Notes: generated by a model not told the origin, from the letters alone. Shown: positions 50,201-60,995, numbered from the stretch's first letter. The stretch: 64,000 bases of DNA from Sapria himalayana (GCA_029783825.1 JAREIK010005357.1:1-64000); one strand, 5' to 3'. Numbers and translations: made by a program.

Positions 50201-51204
50201 ATTTCTTCCATGTGTAATTTCAATCTCAGTTCTCCTTTAGCCTTACTTAATTCTATCCGAGTTTCATTGTTATTCGTGGAGTCAAAATCTTCCTCCAGCT
50301 TGGCTACTTTTTCTTCTAATTTTTTTAGCTCCTGGTTTAATTTTCTAAAAACCTCTTTATTCCATGTTTTTAAACAAGCTTTTAGCCTCAGAAGTTTAAT
50401 TGATAGAACTTGCATCGGTTTACCCTCCACTGGTTCTTTCCAAGACTCTCTGACAAGTCCTACAAAGCTCGCATGCTTTACCCACATATTTTGAAATTTA
50501 AAATTAGATGTATTACCCTGGTTACTTTGAATCGTGATAAGCAGGGGGCTATGGTCGGAACAAGTTCTATTTAGGTGTCTAAGCCCCATAATCCCTTGTG
50601 AGGTAACCCACTTTGTGTTACACATTATCCTATCCAGTCGAGCCCAGATAACTCCTCTTTTTTACTAATTGTTGCACCAGGTATATCTCGAACCAGTGAA
50701 ATCAATTTCCATTAGATTAGTAATGGCTATTGTGTCATTAAATTGTTTCATGGCTACCTTATCCGGTGGTTTGCCACCCTTCTTTTCTTGAGGGCTTCTA
50801 ATTATGTTAAAGTCGCCTCCTATAATCCAAGGTAAATTTCTACTTGCTATATCTTTCATTTCTTCCCATAAAGCCAACCTAGATTGTTTGTCATTTTTTG
50901 TATAAACTGCTGAGATTATTTGGTTTGTGCTCTTATCTAATTTGAAATGTACTATTTGTTCAGTATCTTTTATTATTTCAATTTTCAAATTACTGTGCCA
51001 TAAAATCCAAAGTTTACTATTTAGATTAGCATGCGCCTTATTAAATCCTAAAATTTCTCTATATTTATTTAGTTGATCGTGCAGAACCATTGGTTCTGCA
51101 ATAATCAGTAGTGATATTTTATGTTCTTTAATTAAAAGTCTTAATCTATTTATCGTGGGGCTATTAGCTACCCCCCTAACCTTCCAATATAGGCATCTAT
51201 CCAT
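47293..51204 (-). pseudogene. LINE2 ORF2: endonuclease-RT-zf-RVT-RNase H, nine in-frame stops
   Basis: ATG at 51204, terminal stop at 47295-47293, 1303 codons, all in one frame. Domains in order: endonuclease ('YWKVRGVANSPTINRLR', 'IIAEPMV', 'IIGGDFNIIR', 'YTWCNN', 'RLDRIM', 'SDHSPLLI', residues ~1-230); Lys/Glu-rich linker; RT with 'VKLDLSKAFDRVEWD', 'LRQGDPLSPLYFDIY' and an intact 'LAYADDFIIF'; zf-RVT with 'ASRCECCSQAVETTDHLL'; RNase H with 'LNTDGSF', 'ALESEIRALKSG', 'VQVDSKLLVD' and 'IYREANNLADSL'. Internal stops fall at codons 180, 181, 498, 560, 780, 840, 1104, 1116 and 1170. Where LINE1 can be compared, codons 180 and 840 derive from Trp. No frameshift was found. The start overlaps ORF1 by 8 nt. 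Confidence 0.93.
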
Positions 51205-52567
51205 TAAAAACTAATTTAGCTTGAGCTCGAGTTGTGCGCTTAGATTCATAAGAGCTGTTAGCATATTTTTTTGTGTTTCTTACTATTTTAGGAGTGTGAG
51301 GATTTTCATACCTAATCTCCTTATATTTTACCTGTTTTCCAAGCACCATGGCCATTTTCTTTAGGGCCTCCATGGATTGGGTTCTTGAAAGATTCCCCCA
51401 ATCTTCATTATAAATATATATATCGTCCTTTGCTTTCGCCTCAGGCTCTTCTTGAGATACTTCACCCTTATGACTTGAAGGGCAACTGAAAATTACCGAA
51501 TCTTCTTCAGGAAAATCCAGAAGATCCTTGTCTATCCACGCATAATCATCAAGTCTTTCTTTCAATACAATTCTTGTTATAGATATTTTTTTATATTTTC
51601 TCTTGTGTTTTACCTCCTCCCATCCTTTTTTTAAGCTAACCTCATTCTCTATCCCCAAGTTAGGCTCTTTCAAGGTTCCTTCTTCTTGGGTAATATTTGG
51701 ATAATCAGGTGGGATGCTTGGAATTATACCATTGTTCAGATCTCCCTTCGGCTGGACATTTTGTTCGAGAAATGATGCCTCCGCTTTCCTTACCCATTGC
51801 ATCCCCTTCCTACCTCCTCCCTCATGCTGCTGCCCGTTATTATTCTCTTCTTTCCCCACCTTGCACGATAAATTTTCATGCCCGAGCCTCTTACACTTTG
51901 TACAGTATGGAGGAAGACTTTCGGGGATGACAGTTTGCCAAAACCCCTCGGCCTGTTCCCCTTCACCACTACCTATCCATACTTTGTCAGGTGGTTTAGT
52001 TAAGAGGTTTAGCTCGACACATACACGTGCTTTATTCGGCCTTGACATGGTTCTTGTGGCTTCATCTCGTAACATGGGCTTACCCAAACATGATGAAATT
52101 GCATAGAAAGATGTTTCAGAGAAAAGATGAAGTGGCAGAAAAGGCAATGTAAACCATACCGGGGCTATAGGCGGCTCTTCAAGAGGAGTGAACTCCTTTG
52201 TCCACTTCAGTATACGCATGGGGAAGCCATCAACTTGCCATAATCCACGCTGCCATAGACGATATTGATCTTCCAGTAGAGAGCATTGGAGCACGACATG
52301 CTTGGCATCGAAGTCAGCAAATTTCACCTTCCCCTTGAGCTTTAAATTGTCGATGAATTTCTGAACTCCAATCGCACTAGGCCTACCATGAGAGAACTTA
52401 CCAGCGAGCGTGTATTCGAAAGGTTCTAAGAGCCTTCGAGATTCCTAAGCATAGAAGATGATGGCCGGGAGCCCATTTTTGTTCCCTTGAATTCTTGAAA
52501 TCGGCACGGTTCCCTTTACCATCGAGGCAAAAGACTTATTATTTAATAATAAGTCAGATTTTTCCAT
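51197..52567 (-). pseudogene. LINE2 ORF1: RNA-binding protein with CCHC knuckle, one stop
   Basis: 456 codons from ATG 52567 to TAG 51199-51197, with a single in-frame TAG at 52447-52445 (codon 41). The N-terminal half ('FADFDAKHVVLQCSLLEDQY', 'WQVDGFPMRILKWTKEFTP', 'PVWFTLPFLPLHLF') is the DUF4283 pattern of plant LINE ORF1 proteins. It is followed by 'PPYCTKCKRLGHENLSC', a CX2CX4HX4C zinc knuckle. The C-terminal third is charged and low-complexity. Such proteins coat the element RNA. An ATG lies after the stop, inside the open part, but starting there would omit the N-terminus. Confidence 0.9.
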
Positions 52568-53230
52568 ACTCACCTTGAGTTGGGCTTGGTTTGAACAGAA
52601 GTGGAGTGTTCTTCCTTCTTAGTTGCACAATCTAGCAGTTACACATAAACTATACACTATCGAACAATAAATCACGAAGCAATTTGCTCAATAAATCACT
52701 CAACTATTCGCATAACAGATTACTCCAGATAATCGCAAGAAAGAAAACACAGGAAAATCGCGAGAGGATTTTCGCAAGAGAACCAAGGCTTCCGGCTTCT
52801 AATTTAGCTTAATATTTCTTACAGATGTTGTTATTCATGTTCGACCGTATAGCTTCATGCCCATAATAGTTTTCCTTTTTATATATATTCGTAATATCGC
52901 GAAAGAACCAAGGAGCACTTCGTTGCATAAAACTAGCAGTTACACATAATAACACTTTGCAAATATAACATCCAACAGCAATTCACGAAGCAATTTACAC
53001 GATAGTTCACCCAACAATCCACATTAACAGATTATTCAAGATATTCGCAAGATAAAAACGTTAGAGAAAACGCGAGAGAACTTAAATCAAACAGCAATTC
53101 ACGAAGCAATTAACATAACAGTTTATTTAAAATAAATCGCGAGAGAGAAAATCTAGAGAAAACCGCAGGAGCAGGAGAGTTTTCACCGAGTTCTCGCCGA
53201 GTTTTCGGCGAGAGCAAGGGTTTTCGGTTT
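52568..53230 (-). promoter_or_regulatory. LINE2 5' UTR with diverged internal repeats
   Basis: The motif CACGAAGCAATT recurs near 52673, 52984 and 53100, each followed by CGCGAGAG or ATCGCAAGA blocks. Part of the sequence between them is also repeated ('AGCAGTTACACATAA' at 52635 and 52932). Plant L1 elements carry an internal promoter in the 5' UTR, so these may be promoter repeats. That function is inferred. Confidence 0.5.
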
Positions 53231-53252
53231 AGATATAGTAAAATACATTTTT
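53231..53252. repeat. LINE2 target-site duplication, right copy
   Basis: Perfect 22-bp match to 46185-46206, directly after the LINE2 5' end. Confidence 0.93.
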
Positions 53253-53857
53253 ATATACAAATATATACAAATGTATATTAAATATAAGTTGTAAATTATA
53301 TATTTAAATATAGTATGTAAAAGCTTTTATAGTTATACATATAAAAAGATACAATTATTTATAGCTATATGTTATTATACATATAATATATATAGCTATA
53401 TTCATACAAATAGTTATACATAAATATATAAAATAATGAATAAATATATAGATTTACATATATGCATACATAGTTACAAATATAGTTATATTTAATTATA
53501 TAGAGTGTTATATAGTTATACGAATATATATATATATATATTTATAGTTATACACATATAGTTAAACATATTGTTGTATGTTATTATAAATTTTATTATA
53601 AATATAGTTGCATGTGGTTATACATATAGTTACACATAGTTATACTTATATTTATACATGTAGTTATATATATTTTTTAATATAATTTTATATATGTATA
53701 CATATAATTATCAATAGGTATATAAATGGTAAAATACATTTTTATATACTAATATATAAAAATGTATATTACATATATGTTGTTAATTATATTTTTAATT
53801 ATAGTTATGTATAATATTTCATAGTTATACATATAATCAAAGACAATTAATTATAGT
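53253..53857 (-). repeat. ~540-bp AT-rich array in copy C, part 2
   Basis: Continuation of the array beyond LINE2, with the GTTGCATGTGGTTATA marker near 53608. Removing LINE2, this lies about 520 bp from the previous unit, so the period is kept. It ends at the ARF pseudogene. Confidence 0.7.
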
Positions 53858-53869
53858 TATATGATCTTA
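53858..53869. repeat. Possible target duplication of ARF retropseudogene, left
   Basis: TATATGATCTTA, matched by TATATGTTCTTA at 54778-54789 (11 of 12). Because the host repeat contains similar words, the match could be partly fortuitous. Confidence 0.5.
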
Positions 53870-54777
53870 AACCTTTGCGATCCAATGGCAAAAAGAAATA
53901 AAACAAAAAACAAATAAGTTCGGCTTACAATAGATCAGAACAAAATAAATGTGGTCTTGTATTTTAGGCATGCAATTTATAAATAAAATACAATTTGAAT
54001 CCCCCTTGAAACACATGATGACATCGACATAACAAAACAAAACTCAAACAAAATAGGCAAAGATTAGATCCACATCCAGATATGTCAACAAAGTTTGTCT
54101 CATCCTGCTTAAATTGTTTATGACTTGCTGGCAATATAATTGGAAAGATAATCAAGACCCTCGTAGAGCCCCTCGCTAGAGGTAGCACATGTGCTCTAAA
54201 TGTGCCAATGGTGTTGGCGAAGAAAGTGATGTCCTAGCTAGTTAGTAATTTCAGCTAAATTAATCACATTGGGAAGATCTTGCTTATTGGAAAACACCAG
54301 CAAAACTTTATCTCGAAGCTTTTGCTAGTTTAGCATCCTATGCAACTCATCTCTGGCTTCAACAACTTAATCTCTGTCATTGTTGTCCACCACAAATATA
54401 TGACCTTAGGTAATTTGGATGTAATGCCTCCAAAAAGGGTGAATCTTGTCTTGACCCCCAACATCCCATAGAGTGAAATTGATGTTTTTGTATCCAATAG
54501 TCTCTACATTGAAGAAAATAGTAGGAATTGTGGTGAAAATTTCATCAAGCTTCAACTTATACAGAATGGTTGTCTTACCGCCATCATCAAGACCTAGCAT
54601 CAAAATCCTCATCTCCTTATTGGCACATAGCTTACTAAACAACTTTGTGAACGTAAACCCCATTTTTTCCACTAAATCTAAATCTCTTTGTCATATGGCA
54701 GTATAGAAATCTAATGAGAAAAAGAAACAGAATCAATAGACTGCAAGAGATGGTCACTAGAGAGGGAGGTCAACCTG
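53870..54777 (-). pseudogene. Intronless ARF GTPase processed pseudogene
   Basis: On the minus strand from 54664: '[20 protein letters not shown]', then '[18 protein letters not shown]' (P-loop), '[20 protein letters not shown]' and '[16 protein letters not shown]' (switch II, DVGGQ). Past stops, it continues as 'FVVDNND', 'VVEARDELHRMLN', 'LLVFSNKQDLPN' (NKQD guanine motif), 'HWHI', 'STCATSSEGLYEGLDYLSN'. This covers essentially the full length of an ADP-ribosylation factor (about 181 residues). Plant ARF genes have several introns; none is present, so it came from mRNA. Stops fall at about 54406, 54368 and further on. The P-loop reads D-D-G-G-K-T instead of the usual D-A-A-G-K-T. No poly(A) is left at the 3' side. 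An upstream in-frame ATG (54672) adds three residues. Confidence 0.9.
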
Positions 54778-54789
54778 TATATGTTCTTA
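54778..54789. repeat. Possible target duplication of ARF retropseudogene, right
   Basis: TATATGTTCTTA, pairing with 53858-53869. Confidence 0.5.
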
Positions 54790-55332
54790 TACATCTAGTA
54801 TATATAATTAAAAATAGAGTTATATATAGATTACATATAATTATATATAGATATATTCATACAAGTAGTTATAAGTAGTTATATATAAATATATACAAGT
54901 TATAAATAAATATATAGATTTAATTATATGAATACATATATGTATACATAGATACAAATATAGTTATATTTAATTATATAGAGTATTATATACTTATACA
55001 AATATTTATATATAGTTATACACATATAGTTATAAATATGTATGTAGTTAAAGATATAGTTATATATAACATTTTTATAGTTATACAATTAGTAAAATAC
55101 AATTAAATATTGTTATATATTCTTATTCATATGATATATTTTGTTACAAATATAGTTATATAGAATTACTCATATAGTTATCAAATATTATATTTTTATA
55201 TAAATAGTTATATATAGTTATTAATATAATTATAAAAATAGTTTACATAGTTATAAATATAGTTAAATATAAATTATGAAAAGTTTTATATAGTTATATA
55301 AATATTTATGAAATAGTTATCATATACTATGA
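54790..55332 (-). repeat. ~540-bp AT-rich array in copy C, part 3
   Basis: More of the 'ATAGTTATATATA' array up to the gypsy relic, for example 'AATATAGTTATATTTAATTA' near 54957. It corresponds to copy A 9500-9950. Confidence 0.65.
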
Positions 55333-55840
55333 TAACAACACACTCTTAAATGCACAATTGAATTATACCACTATAGAGAAAGAACTTGTTTCAACAATTT
55401 TTTTTTGGCAAATTAATATCAAATTTATTTGGAACCAAAGTCATAGTATATACTAAATATTCTATAATCAAATATCTCATAGAAAAGAAAGATGTTAGCC
55501 CTATATTGATTTGATGGATTTTACTATTACAATAGTTTGAACTAGATATATTAGATAAAAAATGTACATATAATCAACATTGAAAATAACTTATCAAGAC
55601 TAGAAAAATAAGATAGAAGAGTTGTTGAAGAAAATATTAGATAGATTTTTTTATATGAACAAATTATAATATTGAATAAAAATATAACTCCATGGTATGT
55701 AGTATTGAATGAACCTTATCAATGCAAGTAGTACTCTGATCAAATTTTGATGCAAAGTGTTATAGATGGAAGATTAGTAGTATCTTGCAAAAATGTCACT
55801 TTTTGCTCCTACTCTCACGAATTTGTGGAACATGTTAATA
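55333..55840 (+). pseudogene. Ty3/gypsy pol fragment (RNase H to integrase spacer)
   Basis: With frame changes, the plus strand reads 'LLNAQLNYTTIEKELVSTIF', then 'NLFGTKVIVYTKYSIIKYLI' and 'EKKDVSPILI', a stop, 'WILLLQ', a stop and 'FELDILDKK'. Further on it reads 'ITPWYVVLNEPYQCK'. This is the order found in plant Ty3/gypsy polyproteins: the 'LNYTTTEKELLAVVFA' RNase H start, 'VYTDHAALKYLL', 'RWILLLQEFDLEI', then 'PWYADIVNYL'. In the RNase H motif 'VYTD' the Asp is replaced by Lys. No LTRs or other pol domains are seen. About 0.5 kb survives, running opposite to copy C. Confidence 0.8.
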
Positions 55841-56146
55841 TTTATGTGCTCATGTATTTCTCCTCTCAACATTAATGTTGATATTTACATATATATGCAT
55901 GAATATATATGTGCATATACAGTACCCTATACACACACACACACACATTTATACATCCATATACATTAATATACATTATATATCAGCATACACATTTTTG
56001 TACTTTGTTATATATTCACACAAGTATCTACATTTTCAAAGTAGTGTGTATATACTTGTATGCATGCATATACTACTATACACCCACACAAACACACACA
56101 TATACCTATATTCATAATGTAATTTTAAAGTTGCACATGAAACTAT

Positions 56147-56195
<49 letters not shown>

Positions 56196-56330
56196 GTATT
56201 TAAAATTTTTTGATTTTGAAAATTATTTTAAAATAAAATATTATATGTTGAACACAATTTATAAAATATTGCAAATTCTTTATATTTAAAACAAATATCT
56301 GTGTGTGTGTGTGTGTGCGTGCGCGCGAAG
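55841..56330. repeat. Microsatellite cluster (CA/TG)n and (AT)n
   Basis: (CA)n at 55930-55948, scattered CACA near 56083-56100, (TG)n at 56161-56191 preceded by (AT)n, and a second (TG)n with CGCGCG at 56300-56328. Open frames through these are repeat-driven. Confidence 0.8.
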
Positions 56331-56830
56331 CATATAAATGCGTAAAATGAAATTATGAATTATATATATGAGCTTATATTTTATTCAAATAGTTGTTTTT
56401 TAATATTTATATTAAAATAACTATCATTATACTCATATAAATAAATGAAGTTGGCATATTTGTAAAATATTTTGTTTTTACAATTATGTTAAAAATGAAA
56501 ATATAGTTCATAAATAAATAATTTTGTTTTTATTTTTCTATATACTTCTTTTATTAAAATATTAATGTCTATCATAAATTTCTAACTATTATTTATTGTG
56601 TTTAATAATTTTTTAGAAACTATAAATTTCAAACAAATATAATGTAGTGCATATAAATACATGCATTTAATGTTTAGTAAAAAATCAATTATTTCTTTAA
56701 TAATGTTCAAACAAAACAGATTACCATATAAATACATGAGTATATTTTTCTAGAAGTAATTATTTTTTTATTTTATTCAAAAGATATAAATGACCATATA
56801 AATATATGAATTTGTTTTTTTAAATAATTA
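56331..56830. other. AT-rich DNA with no recognised feature
   Basis: Low-complexity AT-rich sequence of copy C. No coding block, terminus or repeat of note was found. Confidence 0.5.
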
Positions 56831-57010
56831 TTTTTAAATTTTATTTTAAATTTTATTTTAAATTTTATTTTAAATTTTATTTTAAATTTTAATTTAAATT
56901 TTATTTAAATTTTATTTTAAATTTTATTTTAAATTTTATTTTAAATTTTATTTTAAATTTTATTTTAAATTTTATTTTAAATTTTATTTTAAATTTTATT
57001 TTAAATTTAA
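56831..57010. repeat. 12-bp minisatellite (TTTTAAATTTTA)n
   Basis: About 15 near-perfect tandem copies of a 12-bp unit, with one shortened unit near 56895. The unit is close to self-complementary. Confidence 0.9.
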
Positions 57011-57554
57011 TACATTATAATATATTTTTTTGTAATTAATAAATACATTTCAAACATTGTTAATTTTATAATAAATATTACATATTGGATATTATGAGGT
57101 GCAAATTTTATTTTGTAAATAAATTTTATTTTTAAAGTTTTATATTTGTAAATTGAAACTACGTCACATATATATTTTTAAATTTTTTTATAATATTTAT
57201 TACACAAACATATTGTTATTTGTTTTGAAATTTAGAACTTGAATTTTAACAAATGAACATTTTATTAGAAATCAATTTTAATTAAATCTTATTATGTGAA
57301 ACAAAAATACAAACCCTAACCATATTAAACCATAATGATTATACAAACATATAAAAGTATAATAAAATTACATTTAAGGTTGAAAAAATTATATTTAAGT
57401 TCTTAAAATATATGGGAAAATGATAAAGATTTATACAATATCCTAAAAAAATACGTATGAATGAGATGAATGATATGAATGGATTAAATTTCTGAAGCAT
57501 GTAGTAATACATGGTGTAGATGTAGTTATATATTGTTTTTCATGTAATTATATA

Positions 57555-58312
57555 TATTTAGACATATGGCTATGTATAGGTTTTGATGTAGATAAATACA
57601 TTTATATATAGTAATATTGATATACATATTGTTAAATACATTTATATATAGTTATATACCTATATATATATATATATATATGTATTAAATATATGTTGTT
57701 ATATATATATATATGTTTATGTATACTATTTTTATAGTTATAGATATAGTAAAATACACTTTGATAAGAATTTTGAATTACATCACACATGCATATTGAT
57801 AGATAGTTATGTTTAAATACACTTATATAAAATATACTTATGTTTATGTATGTTGTTTATGCATACTGTTTATATATAGTTATTTTTATTGATGTAGATA
57901 TCAAGTCATCATACCTTATATAGTTTATGCATACTATTTATGGTTACTGTTTATATATAGTTGTGTATATTAATGTAGATAAATACATTTATATATAGTA
58001 ATATGTTGATATACATATTATTAAATACATACATGCATACATACATACATACATATATATATGTATGTATGTATATTAAATATATGTTATTATATTTATA
58101 TATAGTTATGTTTATGTATACTATTTTTATAGCTATAGATATAGTAATATACACTTATATAAGAAATTTGAATTATATCACACATGCATATTTATGCATA
58201 GTTATGTTTAAATACACATATATAAAATACACTTATATTTATGTATACTGTTTATGTATATTATTTATATATAATTATGTATTTTGATGTAGATATCAAG
58301 TTGGCATACCTA
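57555..58312. repeat. Tandem duplication of ~380 bp
   Basis: Two copies in direct orientation, about 57580-57920 and 57970-58312. Both run from TGTAGATAAATACATTTATA through TGTTTATGTATACTATTTT and CATCACACATGCATATT or its variant to GATGTAGATATCAAGT. The copies differ by substitutions and by a (CATA)n expansion (58027-58052) in the second. No coding content. Confidence 0.8.
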
Positions 58313-58660
58313 CTGTGCACCATCAACTTCTACACAATGAGAACACATTATATCACATATGCATGAAGTATATATACGAATAAGTTTATATAAGCAATCC
58401 AAGCTTACCATGGTGATTAATGCAGAAGAATTTTGGAATAAAAAAAATAACAGAATCAAAACACACACTCTTGCATAAAGATAATCGATGAAGAAATAGG
58501 GTATAAACGTACCTTAAATCAATAAGAAATCTCGCTTATATTACTCTTCGCTTAGGTTTTGATGCGTCGATGTAGAGAGATAGAGGTGGATTGCGGTGGA
58601 CATAGCCGCTTTGCTTGTTAGAGTTTTCTCTCACGTCTCGACAACAAGTGATTATATATA
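58313..58660. other. Less AT-rich segment of unknown origin in copy C
   Basis: 58320-58660 has more balanced composition, especially 58540-58650. It could be a 5' UTR, a first exon on the minus strand (the CACTA 5' end lies at 60568) or captured DNA. An 'ACGTACCTT' at 58509 would read as AAGGTACGT, a plausible splice donor on the minus strand. I recognise no product. Confidence 0.35.
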
Positions 58661-59845
58661 TTACCAAAAAATTAAAATTGTTAATTATAAAAACATTAAA
58701 TAAACAATATATACATACATATATATATATATATAATACAAAAGGCTAATTTTTTATATTTATTATCAAAATTTTTCCAACAAAATTCATGTGCATGTAG
58801 CAAGGTACACATGAAAAACAAACACCTTATAATTTTGTAAGATAAAATTAATTAAACAATAAATATATAAATAATTTAAAAACATATATGTTTAGCCTTA
58901 TTAAAAAAATATAAAATAGCTACAAAATTTACAAACTTTATATAATAAAACATATATGAAATGATGATTTGTCTTCTATCCGCTCTCCTAAGAGTTATAA
59001 AATACTCTTAATGTTAAAATATATATAAATATTTATATTTTATGGTTATAAATTTTAAAAAATTCATATTAATTTTTATGAAGATAATATGATATTATTT
59101 TAAAGGCATAAAATATCATATTATTTGATATTATTAATAATTTCCAAAAACAAAAAATTACTTAAAGTGAGAAGATAATTAAAAAAATTTTATATTTATT
59201 ATTTTAATAAATACTGAATATTAAAAGCTAATATTAAAAATATTACTCAATTGTTTAATTATTATAAAATTTAGTAGGGGCAAACATCTATATATTTATT
59301 CAAATTTTGTATTAATTATTTTTTTTTAAAGTTTCTTATAATCATAAAATAATTTTTTTTCTTATAATAATATTTATATTTACTAGTTTATTCGGCAATT
59401 CAGATATTTTTGAAAATATTTTCTATTTAATCATAAAATGACTTATTTTATATTTATATTAGTAGAAATTTTAATGTATGTTAATTTAATTTTTAAAATA
59501 TCATAAAAAATTATTATACTTATAAAATTAATTATTTAATGTTATTTTAATACAAATTTTTAGGTTTATTAATTAAAAATTTTAGAAAATTTTTTTGTAT
59601 AATTTCTTTTTAAAAATTATACATCATAAAAATAGTTATCCCAGTTCTTGTTAATATAATTTGTTTTGTATTTTTTTATTTTTTAAATTATTTATTTATA
59701 ATATTCTTTTTTTATAATTTTCCGAGGAGGTTGTATCTTTCAAAGATCACTCATATATAGACCATTATCATACATTTAATAATCAAAATTAAATAAAATA
59801 TTAAAAACTAATAATAAATTAAAACAAATTAAATAATTAATGATT
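58661..59845. other. AT-rich DNA with no recognised feature
   Basis: Very AT-rich sequence between the 5' segment and the subterminal repeats of copy C. A block near 59725-59760 ('TTTCAAAGATCACTCATATA') is the complement of the 'GAGCGATCCTTGAAA' block seen in copies A (7768) and B (24990), so it belongs to the family. Confidence 0.55.
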
Positions 59846-60400
59846 GTCTAGGGAAATTCCGTCGTTAAATCCATCACTATATTTCGGATGTAATTAGCTA
59901 GGAAAATTTTATCACTAAATCCATCACTGTATTCCAGATGAAATTAGCTAGGAAAATTTCGTCGATAAATCCATCGCTATATTTTGGATGTAATTAGCTT
60001 TGGAAATTCCATCGCTAAAATCCATCGCTATAATCTGGATGTAATTAGCTAGAGAAATTCCATCGCTAAATCCGTCGCTATATTCCAGATTTTATTAGCT
60101 AAGAAAAGTCTGTCACTAAATCCGTCATTATATTCCAAATTTTATTAGCTAGGGAAATGCATCGCAAAATCCATAATTAAATATGTCACTATATTCTAGA
60201 TTTTATTAGCTAGGGAAATTCCTTCGCTAAAAACATCACTATATTCGGGGTTTTATTAGCTAGAGGAATTCCATCGCTAACTCTGTCTCAATATTTCGGG
60301 TTTTATTAGCTATGGAAATTTTGTCGCTAAATTCGTCGGTATATTCCAAGTTTTATTAGCTAGGGAATTTCCATCACTAAATCCATAGCTAATATCCCCG
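59846..60400 (-). repeat. Copy C 5' subterminal ~50-bp repeats
   Basis: About eleven units, each containing TTAGCTAGGGAAATTCC and 'ATCGCTAAATCCATCGCTATATTC' variants. 'TTAGCTA' recurs at 59894, 59944, 59993, 60043, 60093, 60144, 60203, 60254, 60304 and 60354, an almost constant 50-bp step. In En/Spm-type elements such subterminal repeats are the binding sites of the TNPA-type protein needed for excision. Confidence 0.85.
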
Positions 60401-60568
60401 CTTTTCTTGAGTGAAATTTAGGACAATATTCTGTAGCTAATCCATTACAAATTTTTATTTCATTGAAAAATCATAAATTCTTTGTTATTCCCTAGCTAAT
60501 CTTGTTATCTAGCTAGGGATTAATCCCTAGCTAAAATTACTTTGCTAAATGAATATTTTCTTGTAGTG

Positions 60569-60995
60569 ATATATATATGTAACACTTTTATAAATATTAT
60601 ATAGTATATATATATCACATTTATATAAACATTATAAATATTATATATTTATATAAAAATTTATATGTTATATAAATGTTTAAAATATGTATAAATATTT
60701 TATATGTTATATAAATGTTGTCTAAATGTTATCTAAATGTTATATAAACTATTATATAAATTGTTAGTGTTATGTAAATATTGAATAAGTGTTTATAAAC
60801 ATTTATACATATGTATAAATATTTATATATAACATTATATGTTTATCTAAGCATATCATGTTTATATATAATGTTATACATTTATATTTATTAAAGTATA
60901 GATATTTATTTTTTATTGTCATACTATTATATGAATGTATAAAAGTTTATATATAATGTTATTTTTTTATAATATTTTTAGAGACAATCAAAATA
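60569..60995 (-). mobile_element. CACTA copy D, 5' part, beyond copy C
   Basis: Starting directly after the copy C terminus, this sequence is the reverse complement of copy A 9020-9405. Shared blocks include AAAAGTGTTACATATATATA, TATAATGTTATATATAAATA and a transition to 'AGAGACAATCAAAATAGAAC' matching copy A near 8997-9013. Copy A is uninterrupted there, so copy C inserted into a relative of A, and this is the other half of copy D. Similarity ends near 60995. Confidence 0.65.

Larger units (their letters stand above)
46207..53230 (-). mobile_element. LINE2: full-length plant L1-type LINE
   Basis: About 7.0 kb bounded by a perfect 22-bp target-site duplication. On the minus strand: 5' UTR with repeats (53230-52568), ORF1 (52567-51197), ORF2 (51204-47293), 3' UTR and a short poly(A). 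It is inserted in the AT array of CACTA copy C. ORF2 keeps a single register for 1303 codons yet carries nine in-frame stops, and ORF1 has one. It is therefore not autonomous, though structurally complete. Confidence 0.95.
36564..60568 (-). mobile_element. CACTA copy C, ~24 kb, full-ended, with nested insertions
   Basis: The terminus CACTACAAGAAAATCCC at 36564 and its inverted partner ATTTTCTTGTAGTG ending at 60568 are the classical CACTA ends. Both are flanked by ATA (36561-36563 and 60569-60571), a perfect 3-bp duplication. The 5' end is at 60568, since the transposase genes run on the minus strand. Order from 5': ~50-bp subterminal repeats, AT-rich interior with gypsy relic and minisatellites, ~540-bp AT array, GA tract, TNP2 gene relic, TNP1-like gene relic, palindromic minisatellite, 3' subterminal repeats. 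Insertions are LINE2 (46207-53230) and an ARF retropseudogene (53870-54777). The TNP2 catalytic core is deleted, so it cannot be autonomous. Confidence 0.88.

Noticed and set aside
55875..56193. His/Thr/Tyr frames over CA repeats (also 58003-58287 and 61405-61667)
   Set aside because: Low-complexity translations of CA, CATA and AT microsatellites.
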